DNA of 64,000 nt from G965215045 sp965215045. GTDB lineage: Bacteria > Pseudomonadota > Gammaproteobacteria > JABABF01. The translations under genes were made by a program, and so were the position numbers. Of this stretch, positions 47,719 through 56,123 are shown piece by piece. Location: positions 1,798,001 through 1,862,000 of the forward strand of contig OZ244031.1 of NCBI GenBank assembly GCA_965215045.1, given 5' to 3'. Position 1 is the first letter of the stretch. Each line of letters starts with the position of its first letter. Under the pieces are notes generated by a model. That model was not told where the DNA came from and did not search any database. It saw nothing but the letters and a program-made list of their open reading frames with translations.

Positions 47719-48495
47719 GTGCGGCAATACCTGGAGCTGCTCGCAGAAGTGCTGGAGCAGGGGGCGGACTACCGGGATCGCACCGGCATCGGTGCCCGGA
47801 GCCTGTTCGGCCGGCAGTTGCGTTTTGACCTGCAGGAGGGTTTCCCCCTGCTGACCACCAAGAAGCTGCACGTGCGTTCGATCATCTACGAATTGCTCTG
47901 GTTCCTGCGCGGCGATACCAACGTGCGCTACCTGCAGGAACACGGGGTCAGCATCTGGAACGAGTGGGCGGATGAAAACGGCGAACTGGGACCGATCTAC
48001 GGTTACCAGTGGCGGCACTGGGGAGGCGACCAGCTCGGGCGCGTGGTCCGACAGCTTCGCGAGCAACCGCATTCCCGCCGTCACATCGTCAGCGCCTGGA
48101 ATGCGGCAGACCTGGACCAGATGCGGCTGCCTCCCTGCCACCTGCTGTTCCAGTTTCACGTCGCGGGAGAGCGACTGTCCTGCCAGATGTACCAGCGCAG
48201 TGCGGACCTGTTCTTAGGGGTGCCGTTCAACATTGCATCGTACGCCCTGCTGACCATGATCATCGCCCGTCTGACCGACTTGCAAGCGGGAGAATTTGTC
48301 CATACCTTTGGTGACGTGCACCTGTACCACAATCATTTTGAACAGGCAAAACTGCAACTGCAGCGCAGTCCCGGCACCCTGCCGACACTGCGAATTGCCC
48401 CGGGGGTGCAGCGACTGGAGGATTTTGATTTCGAACATTTCATCCTCGAGGGATATGAACCCCAGGCACATATTCCCGCTCCGGTGGCGGTGTGA
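47719..48495 (+). CDS. thyA: Thymidylate synthase
   Basis: A 258-residue enzyme making dTMP from dUMP with methylene-tetrahydrofolate. Motifs are DRTGIGARSLFGRQLRFDL, FPLLTTKKLHVRSIIYELLW, the catalytic Cys in LPPCHLLFQFHV, and QRSADLFLGVPFNIASYALL with the dUMP-binding Asn. GTG 47719 is chosen as start because AGGGGGA lies eight bases upstream and family members begin with xxYLxLL. Its stop overlaps the GTG of folA, coupling the two enzymes of the folate cycle. Confidence 0.96.
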   Translation: MRQYLELLAEVLEQGADYRDRTGIGARSLFGRQLRFDLQEGFPLLTTKKLHVRSIIYELLWFLRGDTNVRYLQEHGVSIWNEWADENGELGPIYGYQWRHWGGDQLGRVVRQLREQPHSRRHIVSAWNAADLDQMRLPPCHLLFQFHVAGERLSCQMYQRSADLFLGVPFNIASYALLTMIIARLTDLQAGEFVHTFGDVHLYHNHFEQAKLQLQRSPGTLPTLRIAPGVQRLEDFDFEHFILEGYEPQAHIPAPVAV

Positions 48496-49019
48496 GCGAG
48501 GCGGCTTCCGCTTCGCAGCCCCTGGCGATTGTCGCCGCTGTCGCCCGCAATGGCGGCATCGGTTTTCGGGGCCAATTGCCCTGGCAGCTGCCGGGTGACT
48601 TGCGGCATTTTCGGGAGATCAGCTGGGGCAAGCCGCTGATCATGGGACGGCGCACGCATCTTTCCATCGGCCGTCCGCTGCCCGGACGGGACAATATTGT
48701 GCTGAGTTCCGACCCCGCCCTGGAAAAACCGGGCCGGCACGGCGTGCAGGTGGCCCGGGGCCTGGCCCAGGCCCTGCGACTGGCCGCCGGGTGCGGGGGG
48801 GCGGAGGTGCTGGTGATCGGCGGTGCCCGGCTCTACGAGGAGGCACTGCCCCTGGCGCAGCGGCTGTACCTGACCGAGGTGGATGCCCGGCCGCCGGCGG
48901 ACGTGTTTTTCCCGCACTTCGAGCCCACTGACTGGGAGGAACGGGAATCCCGGGTTGCCGAGCCCCTGCCGGGGGATGAATATTCCTACCGGTTCCGGGT
49001 CCTGGAGCGCCGGCAATAA
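48492..49019 (+). CDS. folA: Dihydrofolate reductase
   Basis: A 175-residue enzyme that regenerates tetrahydrofolate after the ThyA reaction. It has LAIVAAVARNGGIGFRGQLP (substrate/NADPH site), WQLPGDLRHFREIS with the conserved Asp, MGRRTHLSIGRPLPGRDNIV and VIGGARLYEEALP. The start is a GTG that shares four bases with the thyA stop (GTGA). It is the last gene of the ptsP-lgt-thyA-folA run. The N-terminal extension SEAASASQ is slightly longer than in E. coli. Confidence 0.95.
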   Translation: MSEAASASQPLAIVAAVARNGGIGFRGQLPWQLPGDLRHFREISWGKPLIMGRRTHLSIGRPLPGRDNIVLSSDPALEKPGRHGVQVARGLAQALRLAAGCGGAEVLVIGGARLYEEALPLAQRLYLTEVDARPPADVFFPHFEPTDWEERESRVAEPLPGDEYSYRFRVLERRQ

Positions 49020-49122
49020 GCCCGGGGCGAGGTCGATGCCGGCAGCCGGGGCGCAGTGGGCGGCGGGGCGGTTGTGGCGAGGCTTCCGGCCCCGGGTCGG
49101 GACACTCCCGGGTCCGGCGTAT

Positions 49123-49149
49123 TGGCATTTTCTGATCTTTTTTTATAAT
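49123..49149 (+). promoter_or_regulatory. Putative promoter of the TonB2-type operon
   Basis: TATAAT at 49144-49149 preceded by TTGGCA (49123-49128) with a short 15-bp spacer, in an AT-rich break after folA. The leader would be about 100 nt. I see no Fur box between folA and the operon. Confidence 0.4.
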
Positions 49150-49255
49150 AACCCCCTGCGAGCGATCCTTTCACGGTGAGAATTTGGAGGGGTGTGCGGA
49201 GGTAAATGCTCCGGGTCGCGAATACAATGCAGAAATTTCAGATGGGGGAAGCATA

Positions 49256-50068
49256 ATGAAGATTTGCAGTGTGCGAGGGCCGATGGTTCTGATCGCGGCC
49301 TTTTGCCTGTTTGTATTTTCGGGGGAGGTGTCTGCGCAACAAGATCAACAACGGCAGGCCATTCCCGTCGACGAGGGCATGAATGAAATTTTTCGCATCG
49401 GCCAGGCGCGCACAGAAAGGGCGCGGCGTTCCCAGCAGACGGTGGACCAGTTGGCCGATGAGACGCACGACAAGTTCCAGGACTATCGCCAGGTATTGAA
49501 AGTCATCGAGGGTCTGCGCGTGTACAACGAACGCCTGGAAAAGCAGATCGAGAACCAGGAGCGGCGCATCGTCGAAATTGAAAAGGCGACCCGCGATGCG
49601 GCGGTTGTGCAACGTCAGATCCCCGCGGTGGTCTCGCGCATGATCGATGGCCTGGAGCAGTTCATCGACCTGGATGTGCCGTTCCATGAACGCGAGAGGA
49701 GGGACCGGATACTGCTGCTGCGTGTCAACCAGGATCGCGACAACCTGACGATCGCGGAAAAATTCCGCCAGGTGCTGGAAGCCTACAAGATTGAAAATGA
49801 ATACGGCCGCAAGATTGACTCCTACCGGGATACCGTCGAGATCGACGGCAAACCGCGTGAAGTGAACATCTTGCGGATCGGCCGTCTCGCTCTCATGTAC
49901 CAGACGACCGACGGCGAACTGTCGGGGGCCTGGGACCAGGCACGCCGGCAGTGGACGCCGCTGGGCCGTGAATTCCGTACCGCGATTTTGCAGGGACTGC
50001 GCATTGCCCGCAAGCAGGCGGCGATCGAATTAATGAAAACGCCGGTCCCGGCCCCGACCGCACTTTGA
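49256..50068 (+). CDS. DUF3450 periplasmic protein of the TonB2-type system
   Basis: A 270-residue exported protein: signal peptide (MVLIAAFCLFVFSGEVSA), then a long coiled coil (about residues 45-115, ERARRSQQTVDQLADETHDK and further heptads) and a C-terminal part with RIGRLALMYQTTDGELSGAW, the DUF3450 signature. Such genes precede TtpC/ExbB/ExbD/TonB2 clusters in Vibrio, Shewanella and marine relatives, and the product is thought to assist energy transfer across the periplasm; its exact action is not established. ATG 49256 follows GGGGGAA at six bases and starts the signal peptide. It is the first gene of a six-gene operon. Confidence 0.88.
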   Translation: MKICSVRGPMVLIAAFCLFVFSGEVSAQQDQQRQAIPVDEGMNEIFRIGQARTERARRSQQTVDQLADETHDKFQDYRQVLKVIEGLRVYNERLEKQIENQERRIVEIEKATRDAAVVQRQIPAVVSRMIDGLEQFIDLDVPFHERERRDRILLLRVNQDRDNLTIAEKFRQVLEAYKIENEYGRKIDSYRDTVEIDGKPREVNILRIGRLALMYQTTDGELSGAWDQARRQWTPLGREFRTAILQGLRIARKQAAIELMKTPVPAPTAL

Positions 50069-50078
50069 GTGCCTGGAG

Positions 50079-51512
50079 ATGAATACCGTGAACAGAAAAA
50101 AATATTTTTTGGGTATTGCATTCAGTTGTGCGCTGCTGCTGGTCTTGTCACTGGGTTCCGGGCCGGCTGCCGCACAGCAATCGGAGGCGCAGGAGAAGGA
50201 GGCCCTGCCGACCCTGGATGAATTGCTGCAATTGATCCGGCAAGGGCAGCTGGCGGAGAACCGGGAGAACCTGCGGCGGGAACAGAGATTTCGCGCGCAA
50301 CGCAATCGGCAGGACCGCCTGCTCGCCGAGGCCCGGGAGGAGCGCGACCGGGAAGAGCGCCGCAGTGATGAACTGGAGGCGATTTTTGAGAGCAACCAGG
50401 AGCTCATCGCCATCAAGCGGCTGCAGTTACAGGATACGCTGGGTTCCCTGGTCGAGCTGTTCGGGCACATGAGTGCCGCCGCCGGGGACCTGCGCAGTGA
50501 CCTGGAGACCTCGGTGATCAGTGCCCAGTACAGGGGGCGCGTCGAATTCCTGGACGAGTTGATCTCCAAGATCAGTGAAAGCGATGCCCTGCCGGAGGTC
50601 CGGGAAGTGGAGCGCCTTTGGTACGAACTGCAGCGGGAGATTAACGAGGCCGGCAAGGTGGTGAGTTTCCCGGTGGAAGTCATTTCCCTGGACGGTAATC
50701 GCGAGACGCGGCAGGTGGTGCGGGTCGGTGCTTTCAACATTATCGATGACCGCGGCCGCTACCTGAATTACGTCGGCGAGAAAAAACACCTGGAAGAATT
50801 GGCGCGCCAGCCGGGCGGTGCCTTTAATCGCTGGGCGAAGGGCCTGGCGCGCGCCAACGGTGAAGAGGGTCTGCAGATTTTCGCCATCGATCCAACGGGA
50901 CCTGCCGGCGGTGCCTTTCTCGCTTCGCTGATCGATGCGCCGACGCTGGTCGAACGCTGGCACCAGGGCAGGATCATCGGCTACCTGATCTCGGCACTCG
51001 GCGTATTCGCGCTGGCCCTCGCCCTGCTGCGCCTGGGCATCCTGTCGCTGGTTGGCAGGCAGGTGTCGCAGCAGTTGAGACAGGTAAACACCCTGGGTGA
51101 CAATCCCCTGGGTCGCGTACTCAAGGTGTATGAAGCCAATCCCGGCCTGGATCTGGAATCCCTGGAACTGAAAATGAGCGAGGCGATCTTGCACGAGCGC
51201 CCGGCACTGGAGCGCGGCGAGGCCCTGCTGCGAATTATTGCCGCCGTGGCACCGCTGATGGGCCTGTTGGGCACCGTGACCGGCATGATCTTAGTGTTCC
51301 AGGGCATTGTGATTTTCGGTGCCGGCGATCCCAAGGCGATGGCCGGCGGGATTTCACAAGCACTGGTGACGACGGTGCTGGGCCTGATCGTGGCGATTCC
51401 CACCCTGTTGCTCTACACGCTGGTCAACACGCGCAGCCAGGGTATCATCCAGGTACTGGAGGAACAGGCGACGGGCATTGTCGCGCGGCGCTCTGAAGTG
51501 CAACAGGGCTGA
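50079..51512 (+). CDS. TtpC-like MotA/TolQ/ExbB proton channel family protein
   Basis: A 477-residue inner-membrane protein. A signal peptide (LLLVLSLGSGPAAA) is followed by a long charged coiled coil (residues 35-115), a periplasmic domain, then three membrane segments in a MotA/TolQ/ExbB domain (about residues 295-460) with IIAAVAPLMGLLGTVTGMIL and GISQALVTTVLGLIVAIPTL. The length and periplasmic coiled coil match TtpC, the extra component of Vibrio TonB2 systems that passes proton-motive energy to the TonB complex. Translation may start at GTG 50088 instead of ATG 50079, as the GGAG is nine bases before the GTG but abuts the ATG. Confidence 0.87.
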   Translation: MNTVNRKKYFLGIAFSCALLLVLSLGSGPAAAQQSEAQEKEALPTLDELLQLIRQGQLAENRENLRREQRFRAQRNRQDRLLAEAREERDREERRSDELEAIFESNQELIAIKRLQLQDTLGSLVELFGHMSAAAGDLRSDLETSVISAQYRGRVEFLDELISKISESDALPEVREVERLWYELQREINEAGKVVSFPVEVISLDGNRETRQVVRVGAFNIIDDRGRYLNYVGEKKHLEELARQPGGAFNRWAKGLARANGEEGLQIFAIDPTGPAGGAFLASLIDAPTLVERWHQGRIIGYLISALGVFALALALLRLGILSLVGRQVSQQLRQVNTLGDNPLGRVLKVYEANPGLDLESLELKMSEAILHERPALERGEALLRIIAAVAPLMGLLGTVTGMILVFQGIVIFGAGDPKAMAGGISQALVTTVLGLIVAIPTLLLYTLVNTRSQGIIQVLEEQATGIVARRSEVQQG

Positions 51513-51537
51513 GCGCAACGGGGACGGGACGGGAACG

Positions 51538-52092
51538 ATGGGTTTCGATCTCTCCCCGGAAGCCCTGCTGTTTTTCACGGCAGAGGCCTGGGAGACGCTG
51601 CGATTGTTCTTTGACAAGGGGGGCAACGTCGTGGTGGTGATCGCCCTGGTGGCCGGCGTACTCTGGACCCTGATTTTTGAGCGTGTATGGTACTATCGCC
51701 ACACCCTGCCCAGGATTAGCAATGAGACGGTGCAGAACTGGCAGCAGCGCCCGGATCGCAGTTCGTGGCAGGCGCGCCAGGTGCGCCGGACGATCCTCTC
51801 GGAGACCGCCCGGATGATCGACGCCAACCTGGGTATGATTCGCGTCCTGATCGCCGTTTGTCCGCTGCTGGGCCTGCTGGGCACCGTGACCGGTATGATC
51901 GAGGTGTTCCACGTGCTGGCGGTTACGGGCGGCGGCGACGCCAAGGCGATGGCGGGCGGCGTCTCACATGCGACCATTCCGACGATGACCGGGATGGTGA
52001 TCGCATTGTCCGGTATTTTTGCCAACATCTGGCTGAGCCGCGTATCCGTGCATGAAAAGGAGTTGCTGGCGGGCCGGATGACCGTGGATTAA
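51538..52092 (+). CDS. exbB: ExbB-like proton channel protein
   Basis: A 184-residue protein with three membrane segments (VVVVIALVAGVLWTLIF, LIAVCPLLGLLGTVTGMIEV, IPTMTGMVIALSGIFANIWL), the compact ExbB2 of TonB2 clusters. Together with ExbD it forms the proton channel that drives TonB. ATG 51538 (MGFDLSPEALLFF) is preferred to upstream codons. It sits 25 bp after the TtpC-like gene and 15 bp before exbD, in one operon. Confidence 0.9.
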   Translation: MGFDLSPEALLFFTAEAWETLRLFFDKGGNVVVVIALVAGVLWTLIFERVWYYRHTLPRISNETVQNWQQRPDRSSWQARQVRRTILSETARMIDANLGMIRVLIAVCPLLGLLGTVTGMIEVFHVLAVTGGGDAKAMAGGVSHATIPTMTGMVIALSGIFANIWLSRVSVHEKELLAGRMTVD

Positions 52093-52107
52093 GGGGAGAC
52101 AGGGCTT

Positions 52108-52521
52108 ATGCGTAAAACTGCAATTAACCGGGCGGCGGAAAGTTCACCGGGAGTCGACCTCACCCCGATGCTGGACGTGGTGTTTATCATGCTGATCTTC
52201 TTTATCGTGACCGCCTCTTTTGTCAAGGAGTCCGGGATCGATGTCAACCGTCCCGAGGCGGAAACCGCCGAGCAGCAGGAGCGCGTGAATATTCTCGTGG
52301 CGATCAGCTCCAATAATGAAATCTGGATCGATCGTCGGCGCGTGGACGTGCGTGCCGTGCGCGCCAACATCGAGCGCCTGCGCGCGGAAAATCCCAAGGG
52401 CTCGGTCGTGGTCCAGGCCGATAATAAATCGCACACCGAGACGGTGGCCGCAGTGCTGGATGCCGCGCGCGCAGCGGGTGCCTATGACGTGACCCTGTCG
52501 ACCACTCCCGGGAGCAGGTAG
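52108..52521 (+). CDS. exbD: ExbD-like biopolymer transport protein
   Basis: A 137-residue protein with one N-terminal membrane segment, SPGVDLTPMLDVVFIMLIFF, including the conserved membrane Asp needed for proton transfer, and a periplasmic domain with IWIDRRRVDVRAVRANIERL and VVQADNKSHTETVAAVLDAA. It partners the ExbB-like protein just upstream. No signs of decay. Confidence 0.92.
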   Translation: MRKTAINRAAESSPGVDLTPMLDVVFIMLIFFIVTASFVKESGIDVNRPEAETAEQQERVNILVAISSNNEIWIDRRRVDVRAVRANIERLRAENPKGSVVVQADNKSHTETVAAVLDAARAAGAYDVTLSTTPGSR

Positions 52522-52539
52522 AAAGCAAAAGCAGGGGCC

Positions 52540-53184
52540 ATGGCGAGTTCCACCGCGACTTTTTTTTCGAATCTCTGGCGGGACAACCTGGGCTTCCGCC
52601 TGACGCTGTGCGCCGCACAGGCATTCCTGGCAACCGTCGCGCTTTTCCTGTTGATGGATACCATGATTCACCGGGACACCCCGGAGCTGGAAGACGATGC
52701 GAGGTGGCGCATCGGCGATATCATCATGGAGGAGCAGGAAATTGATACTCGTTTCGACGACGAGGAGTTGCCGGAAAAACCGGAAGACCCGGAGGAGCCG
52801 CCCCCGGAGCCGGAGCTCCCGGAGATCCAGGATGTGGAAGTGGAACAGGACATCGACCTGAGCCTGGCGCGCACCGGTGTCCGTGTCGGCCTGGGCGGTC
52901 AGCTGTCCGCAGACGGGGAATACCTGCCGATCGTCAAGGTGGCACCGATTTACCCGCGTTCGGCCCAGACCCGCGGCATCGAGGGTTATTGCGTGGTCAG
53001 TTACGTGGTGACGGTGACCGGGGCGGTGCGCAACCCGCGGGTGGTGGAATGCAGCAGCTCGCTGTTTCGCAATGCTTCCCTGCGCGCCTCGCTCAAGTTC
53101 AAGTACAAGCCGCGCGTGGTGGAAGGAGAGCCCGTGGAGGTGCACGGGGTGTTGAACAAGTTTACCTATGAACTGGAAGACTAA
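52540..53184 (+). CDS. tonB: TonB2-type energy transducer
   Basis: A 214-residue TonB. It has an N-terminal anchor (LTLCAAQAFLATVALFLLMD), a short Pro/Glu-rich periplasmic linker (residues 75-100, KPEDPEEPPPEPELPEI) that is much shorter than in E. coli TonB, and the C-terminal domain (VAPIYPRSAQTRGIEGYCVV, then VTGAVRNPRVVEC) that touches the TonB box of outer-membrane receptors. The short linker is typical of TonB2 proteins. The end overlaps the next gene by 17 bp. Confidence 0.92.
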   Translation: MASSTATFFSNLWRDNLGFRLTLCAAQAFLATVALFLLMDTMIHRDTPELEDDARWRIGDIIMEEQEIDTRFDDEELPEKPEDPEEPPPEPELPEIQDVEVEQDIDLSLARTGVRVGLGGQLSADGEYLPIVKVAPIYPRSAQTRGIEGYCVVSYVVTVTGAVRNPRVVECSSSLFRNASLRASLKFKYKPRVVEGEPVEVHGVLNKFTYELED

Positions 53185-54541
53185 AGGGCCTCTCGCCTGC
53201 CTGTGCGGTGCCTGGCTATTGCCGGTGCTGCTGGGTGTTTTCGCGGCCCTGCCCTGGTCGCAGCCCGGCTTTGCCCAGAGCGACAGGGGCGAGAGTCGGT
53301 ATGCGAATGTCCGGACCCGGCGCACCCCGGCGATGAGCAACCGGGTCTACGAAAGAATTGCCGAGGCGCAACGCCGGCTGGACGAGGAAAAAGATTTCCA
53401 GGGCGCGCTGAGGATTCTCAATGACATGTTGCGCAGTGCGGACCGCGGCCGCATTAACCTGAGCGGTTACGAGCGCGCCAATATCTGGAACACCCGCGCT
53501 TTTATCTATTACTCGCAAGAACGTTATTCCCAGGCGATTCGCGCCTACCGGGAGGTGATCCGGGACCCGGGAGAGATCACGGAGCCCATGTTGCAGAACA
53601 CTCTCTACGTGCTGGCGCAGCTCTACATGGTGCAGGAGAATTACGACCAGGCCATCGCCTACCTGCGGGATTGGTTGTCGCTGATCAAGTCACCACGGCC
53701 CAGCGCGATGTTTTTGCTGGCCCAGGCCTATTTCCAGAAGCGCGAACTGGGCGATGCCATGCGCTCCGCCGAGCGCGGCCTGGCACTGGCACAGGAGAGC
53801 GGGGAGGAACTGCGGGAGAGCTGGTACATCCTGTTGCGCGCGCTGTATTATGAAAACAAGGAGTACCGGAAGGTCTTGGAAGTGCTGCGCCAGCTGGCGG
53901 GCCGCTGGCCCAAGAAGACGTACTGGGTGCAGTTGGGCGGCATGTACGGGCAGCTGGAGAACCAGGAAAATCACGCGATTGCCATGGAGTCTGCCTATAC
54001 TTGGGACATGCTGGAAAAGGAGAGCGAATGGGTCAACTTGACCTACCTGTTGCTGTCCCACGATGCACCGTACAAGGCGGCCAGGGTGCTGGAGCGCGGC
54101 ATGGAGGAGGAAGTGGTGGAACGCAACGGCAAACACCTGGAGCTCCTGGGTTCGGCCTGGCGCAGTGCCCGCGAGATGGAAAAGGCACTGCCGGTTTTGG
54201 AGGATGCCGCGGACCTTTCGGAGAAGGGAGAGATCTACGCGCAACTGGCCAGCATTTACTTTGACTTGTACCGTTACCAGGATGCAGTGCGCACCGCGAA
54301 CAAGGGACTGGAGAAAGGGAATCTCAAGCGTCCTGACACCCTGCAAATTATTCGCGGTATGTCGCTGTTCAATTTAGACCGCACCAATGATGCAGAACTG
54401 GCTTTCGAAGCGGCAGCCGAAGATGAACGCAGCGAGAAGCTGGCCAACCAGTGGCAGCTGTACATGAAAAAAGAACTGCGCCGCCGCGAGCTGCTGCGCC
54501 GGGATCCGAAACCGCTTTCCACGCCCGCCTGGCGTCTTTAG
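53168..54541 (+). CDS. TPR-repeat periplasmic protein of the TonB2-type operon
   Basis: A 457-residue protein with a signal peptide (LLPVLLGVFAALPWSQPGFA) and a solenoid of tetratricopeptide-like repeats from about residue 55 to 430 (AEAQRRLDEEKDFQGALRIL, FIYYSQERYSQAIRAYREVI, YVLAQLYMVQENYDQAIAYL and so on). It overlaps the tonB 3' end, so it is part of the same operon. Such TPR proteins end TonB2 clusters in Shewanella and Vibrio and support the system; the partner is unknown. The C terminus is basic (KKELRRRELLRRD). Confidence 0.85.
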   Translation: MNWKTKGPLACLCGAWLLPVLLGVFAALPWSQPGFAQSDRGESRYANVRTRRTPAMSNRVYERIAEAQRRLDEEKDFQGALRILNDMLRSADRGRINLSGYERANIWNTRAFIYYSQERYSQAIRAYREVIRDPGEITEPMLQNTLYVLAQLYMVQENYDQAIAYLRDWLSLIKSPRPSAMFLLAQAYFQKRELGDAMRSAERGLALAQESGEELRESWYILLRALYYENKEYRKVLEVLRQLAGRWPKKTYWVQLGGMYGQLENQENHAIAMESAYTWDMLEKESEWVNLTYLLLSHDAPYKAARVLERGMEEEVVERNGKHLELLGSAWRSAREMEKALPVLEDAADLSEKGEIYAQLASIYFDLYRYQDAVRTANKGLEKGNLKRPDTLQIIRGMSLFNLDRTNDAELAFEAAAEDERSEKLANQWQLYMKKELRRRELLRRDPKPLSTPAWRL

Positions 54542-54615
54542 AGGAACGCACGGCTGGCCGCCGGACGCCTTTGCCATACAATGGGAACCCGGTGTTTCCC
54601 GGGGCGGTAAAGATC

Positions 54616-56076
54616 ATGGACCTGAACGACTCCCAACTCTGGCGTACGCAGGCCTTTATTGACGGCGCATGGGTCGACGCCGAGGACGGCGAACACTTTG
54701 TCGTGGACAATCCATCCAGCGGGGCAGAGATTGCCCGGGTCGCTAATTGCGGTGCCGCGGAAACCGCGCGGGCCATTGGCGCGGCCCAGGCGGCGCAAAA
54801 AGACTGGGCGGACTGCACCGCCCGGGAGCGCAGCGGGGTGCTGCAGCGCATGTTTGAATTGATGCTGGAACATCGAGAAGACCTGGCACGGATTATCACG
54901 GCGGAGACCGGCAAGCCCCTGGGCGAGTCACGTATCGAAACCAGTTACGGGGCCAGTTACCTGGAGTGGTTTGCCGCCGAGGCGCAGCGCATCTACGGTG
55001 ACATCATTCCCTCTGCCTCGCAGGACAACCGTATCCTGACCCTGAAACAACCCGTGGGCGTGGTCGCCTGCATCACGCCATGGAATTTCCCCAACGCCCT
55101 GCTGGTGCGCAAGCTGGCCCCGGCCCTGGCCACGGGTTGTGCCATCGTCTGCAAACCGGCGAACGAGACTCCCCTGTCGGCCCTGGCGGTGGCCGAGCTG
55201 GCACAGCGGGCCGGGACGCCGCCGGGTGTGGTCAACATGTTGGCCGGGAAAAACGAGGAGATCGGTGCCGTGATGTGCGAAGACCCCCGGGTGCGCAAGC
55301 TCACTTTCACGGGTTCCACCCGGGTCGGCAAGATCCTGCTGCGCCAATGTGCGGGCACGGTCAAGAACACGTCGATGGAACTGGGAGGCAATGCTCCCTT
55401 CCTCGTGTTTGATGATGCACGGCTGGAGACGGCCCTGGACGGCGCGTTGCGGGCCAAGTACCGCAATGCCGGACAGACCTGCGTGTGCGCGAACCGGATC
55501 CTGGTGCAGGAGGGAATTTACGAGGAGTTCGCCCACCGCCTGGGTGAACGGGTGGCCGCCATGCGCCAGGGCGACGGCATGGAGGAGGGGGTGGAGGTCG
55601 GCCCCCTGATCAGCACCCGGGCTGCCGACGGGGTGCTGGCGATGATCGAGGACGCCCTGTCCCATGGCGCAACGGCGACGGTGGGCGGGGAACGCGGCAG
55701 CATGGGGCCGGCTTTTATCGCTCCCACCGTGCTCACCGGCGTCAATGAGAAGATGCGGGTGTTTCGCGAGGAGATCTTCGGTCCGGTGGCACCCCTGTTT
55801 TCCTTTTCCACCGAGGCGGAAGCCATCGCCATGGCCAACGATACCGAGTTCGGACTGGCGGCATACTGCTTCACCCGCGATATCGGCCGGGTCTGGCGCG
55901 TGGCGGAGGCCCTGGAATACGGAATGGTCGGCATCAACGAGGGTGCGATTTCCAATGCCGCCGCACCGTTCGGCGGCATGAAAGAGTCGGGCAGCGGGCG
56001 GGAGGGTTCCAAGTACGGCGTCGACGACTACCTGGAAATCAAGTACGTTTGCATGGGTGGCCTGGGAGAAGACTGA
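54616..56076 (+). CDS. gabD: NAD(P)-dependent succinate-semialdehyde dehydrogenase-like
   Basis: A 486-residue aldehyde dehydrogenase of the GabD subgroup, oxidising succinate semialdehyde to succinate in GABA breakdown. Motifs are GVVACITPWNFPNALLVRKL, CKPANETPLSAL, LTFTGSTRVGK, MELGGNAPFLVFDDA with the general-base Glu, the catalytic Cys in NAGQTCVCANR, and FGGMKESGSGREGSKYGVDD. The GabD pattern PWNFP and QTCVCANR is distinctive. ATG 54616 is chosen from the family N terminus. No gabT lies nearby. It is convergent with ilvD. Confidence 0.88.
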   Translation: MDLNDSQLWRTQAFIDGAWVDAEDGEHFVVDNPSSGAEIARVANCGAAETARAIGAAQAAQKDWADCTARERSGVLQRMFELMLEHREDLARIITAETGKPLGESRIETSYGASYLEWFAAEAQRIYGDIIPSASQDNRILTLKQPVGVVACITPWNFPNALLVRKLAPALATGCAIVCKPANETPLSALAVAELAQRAGTPPGVVNMLAGKNEEIGAVMCEDPRVRKLTFTGSTRVGKILLRQCAGTVKNTSMELGGNAPFLVFDDARLETALDGALRAKYRNAGQTCVCANRILVQEGIYEEFAHRLGERVAAMRQGDGMEEGVEVGPLISTRAADGVLAMIEDALSHGATATVGGERGSMGPAFIAPTVLTGVNEKMRVFREEIFGPVAPLFSFSTEAEAIAMANDTEFGLAAYCFTRDIGRVWRVAEALEYGMVGINEGAISNAAAPFGGMKESGSGREGSKYGVDDYLEIKYVCMGGLGED

Positions 56077-56123
56077 GCCTTTTTTCTACAGCCCTCCACG
56101 GGTTTTCCCGGCCGGCAATTTCC

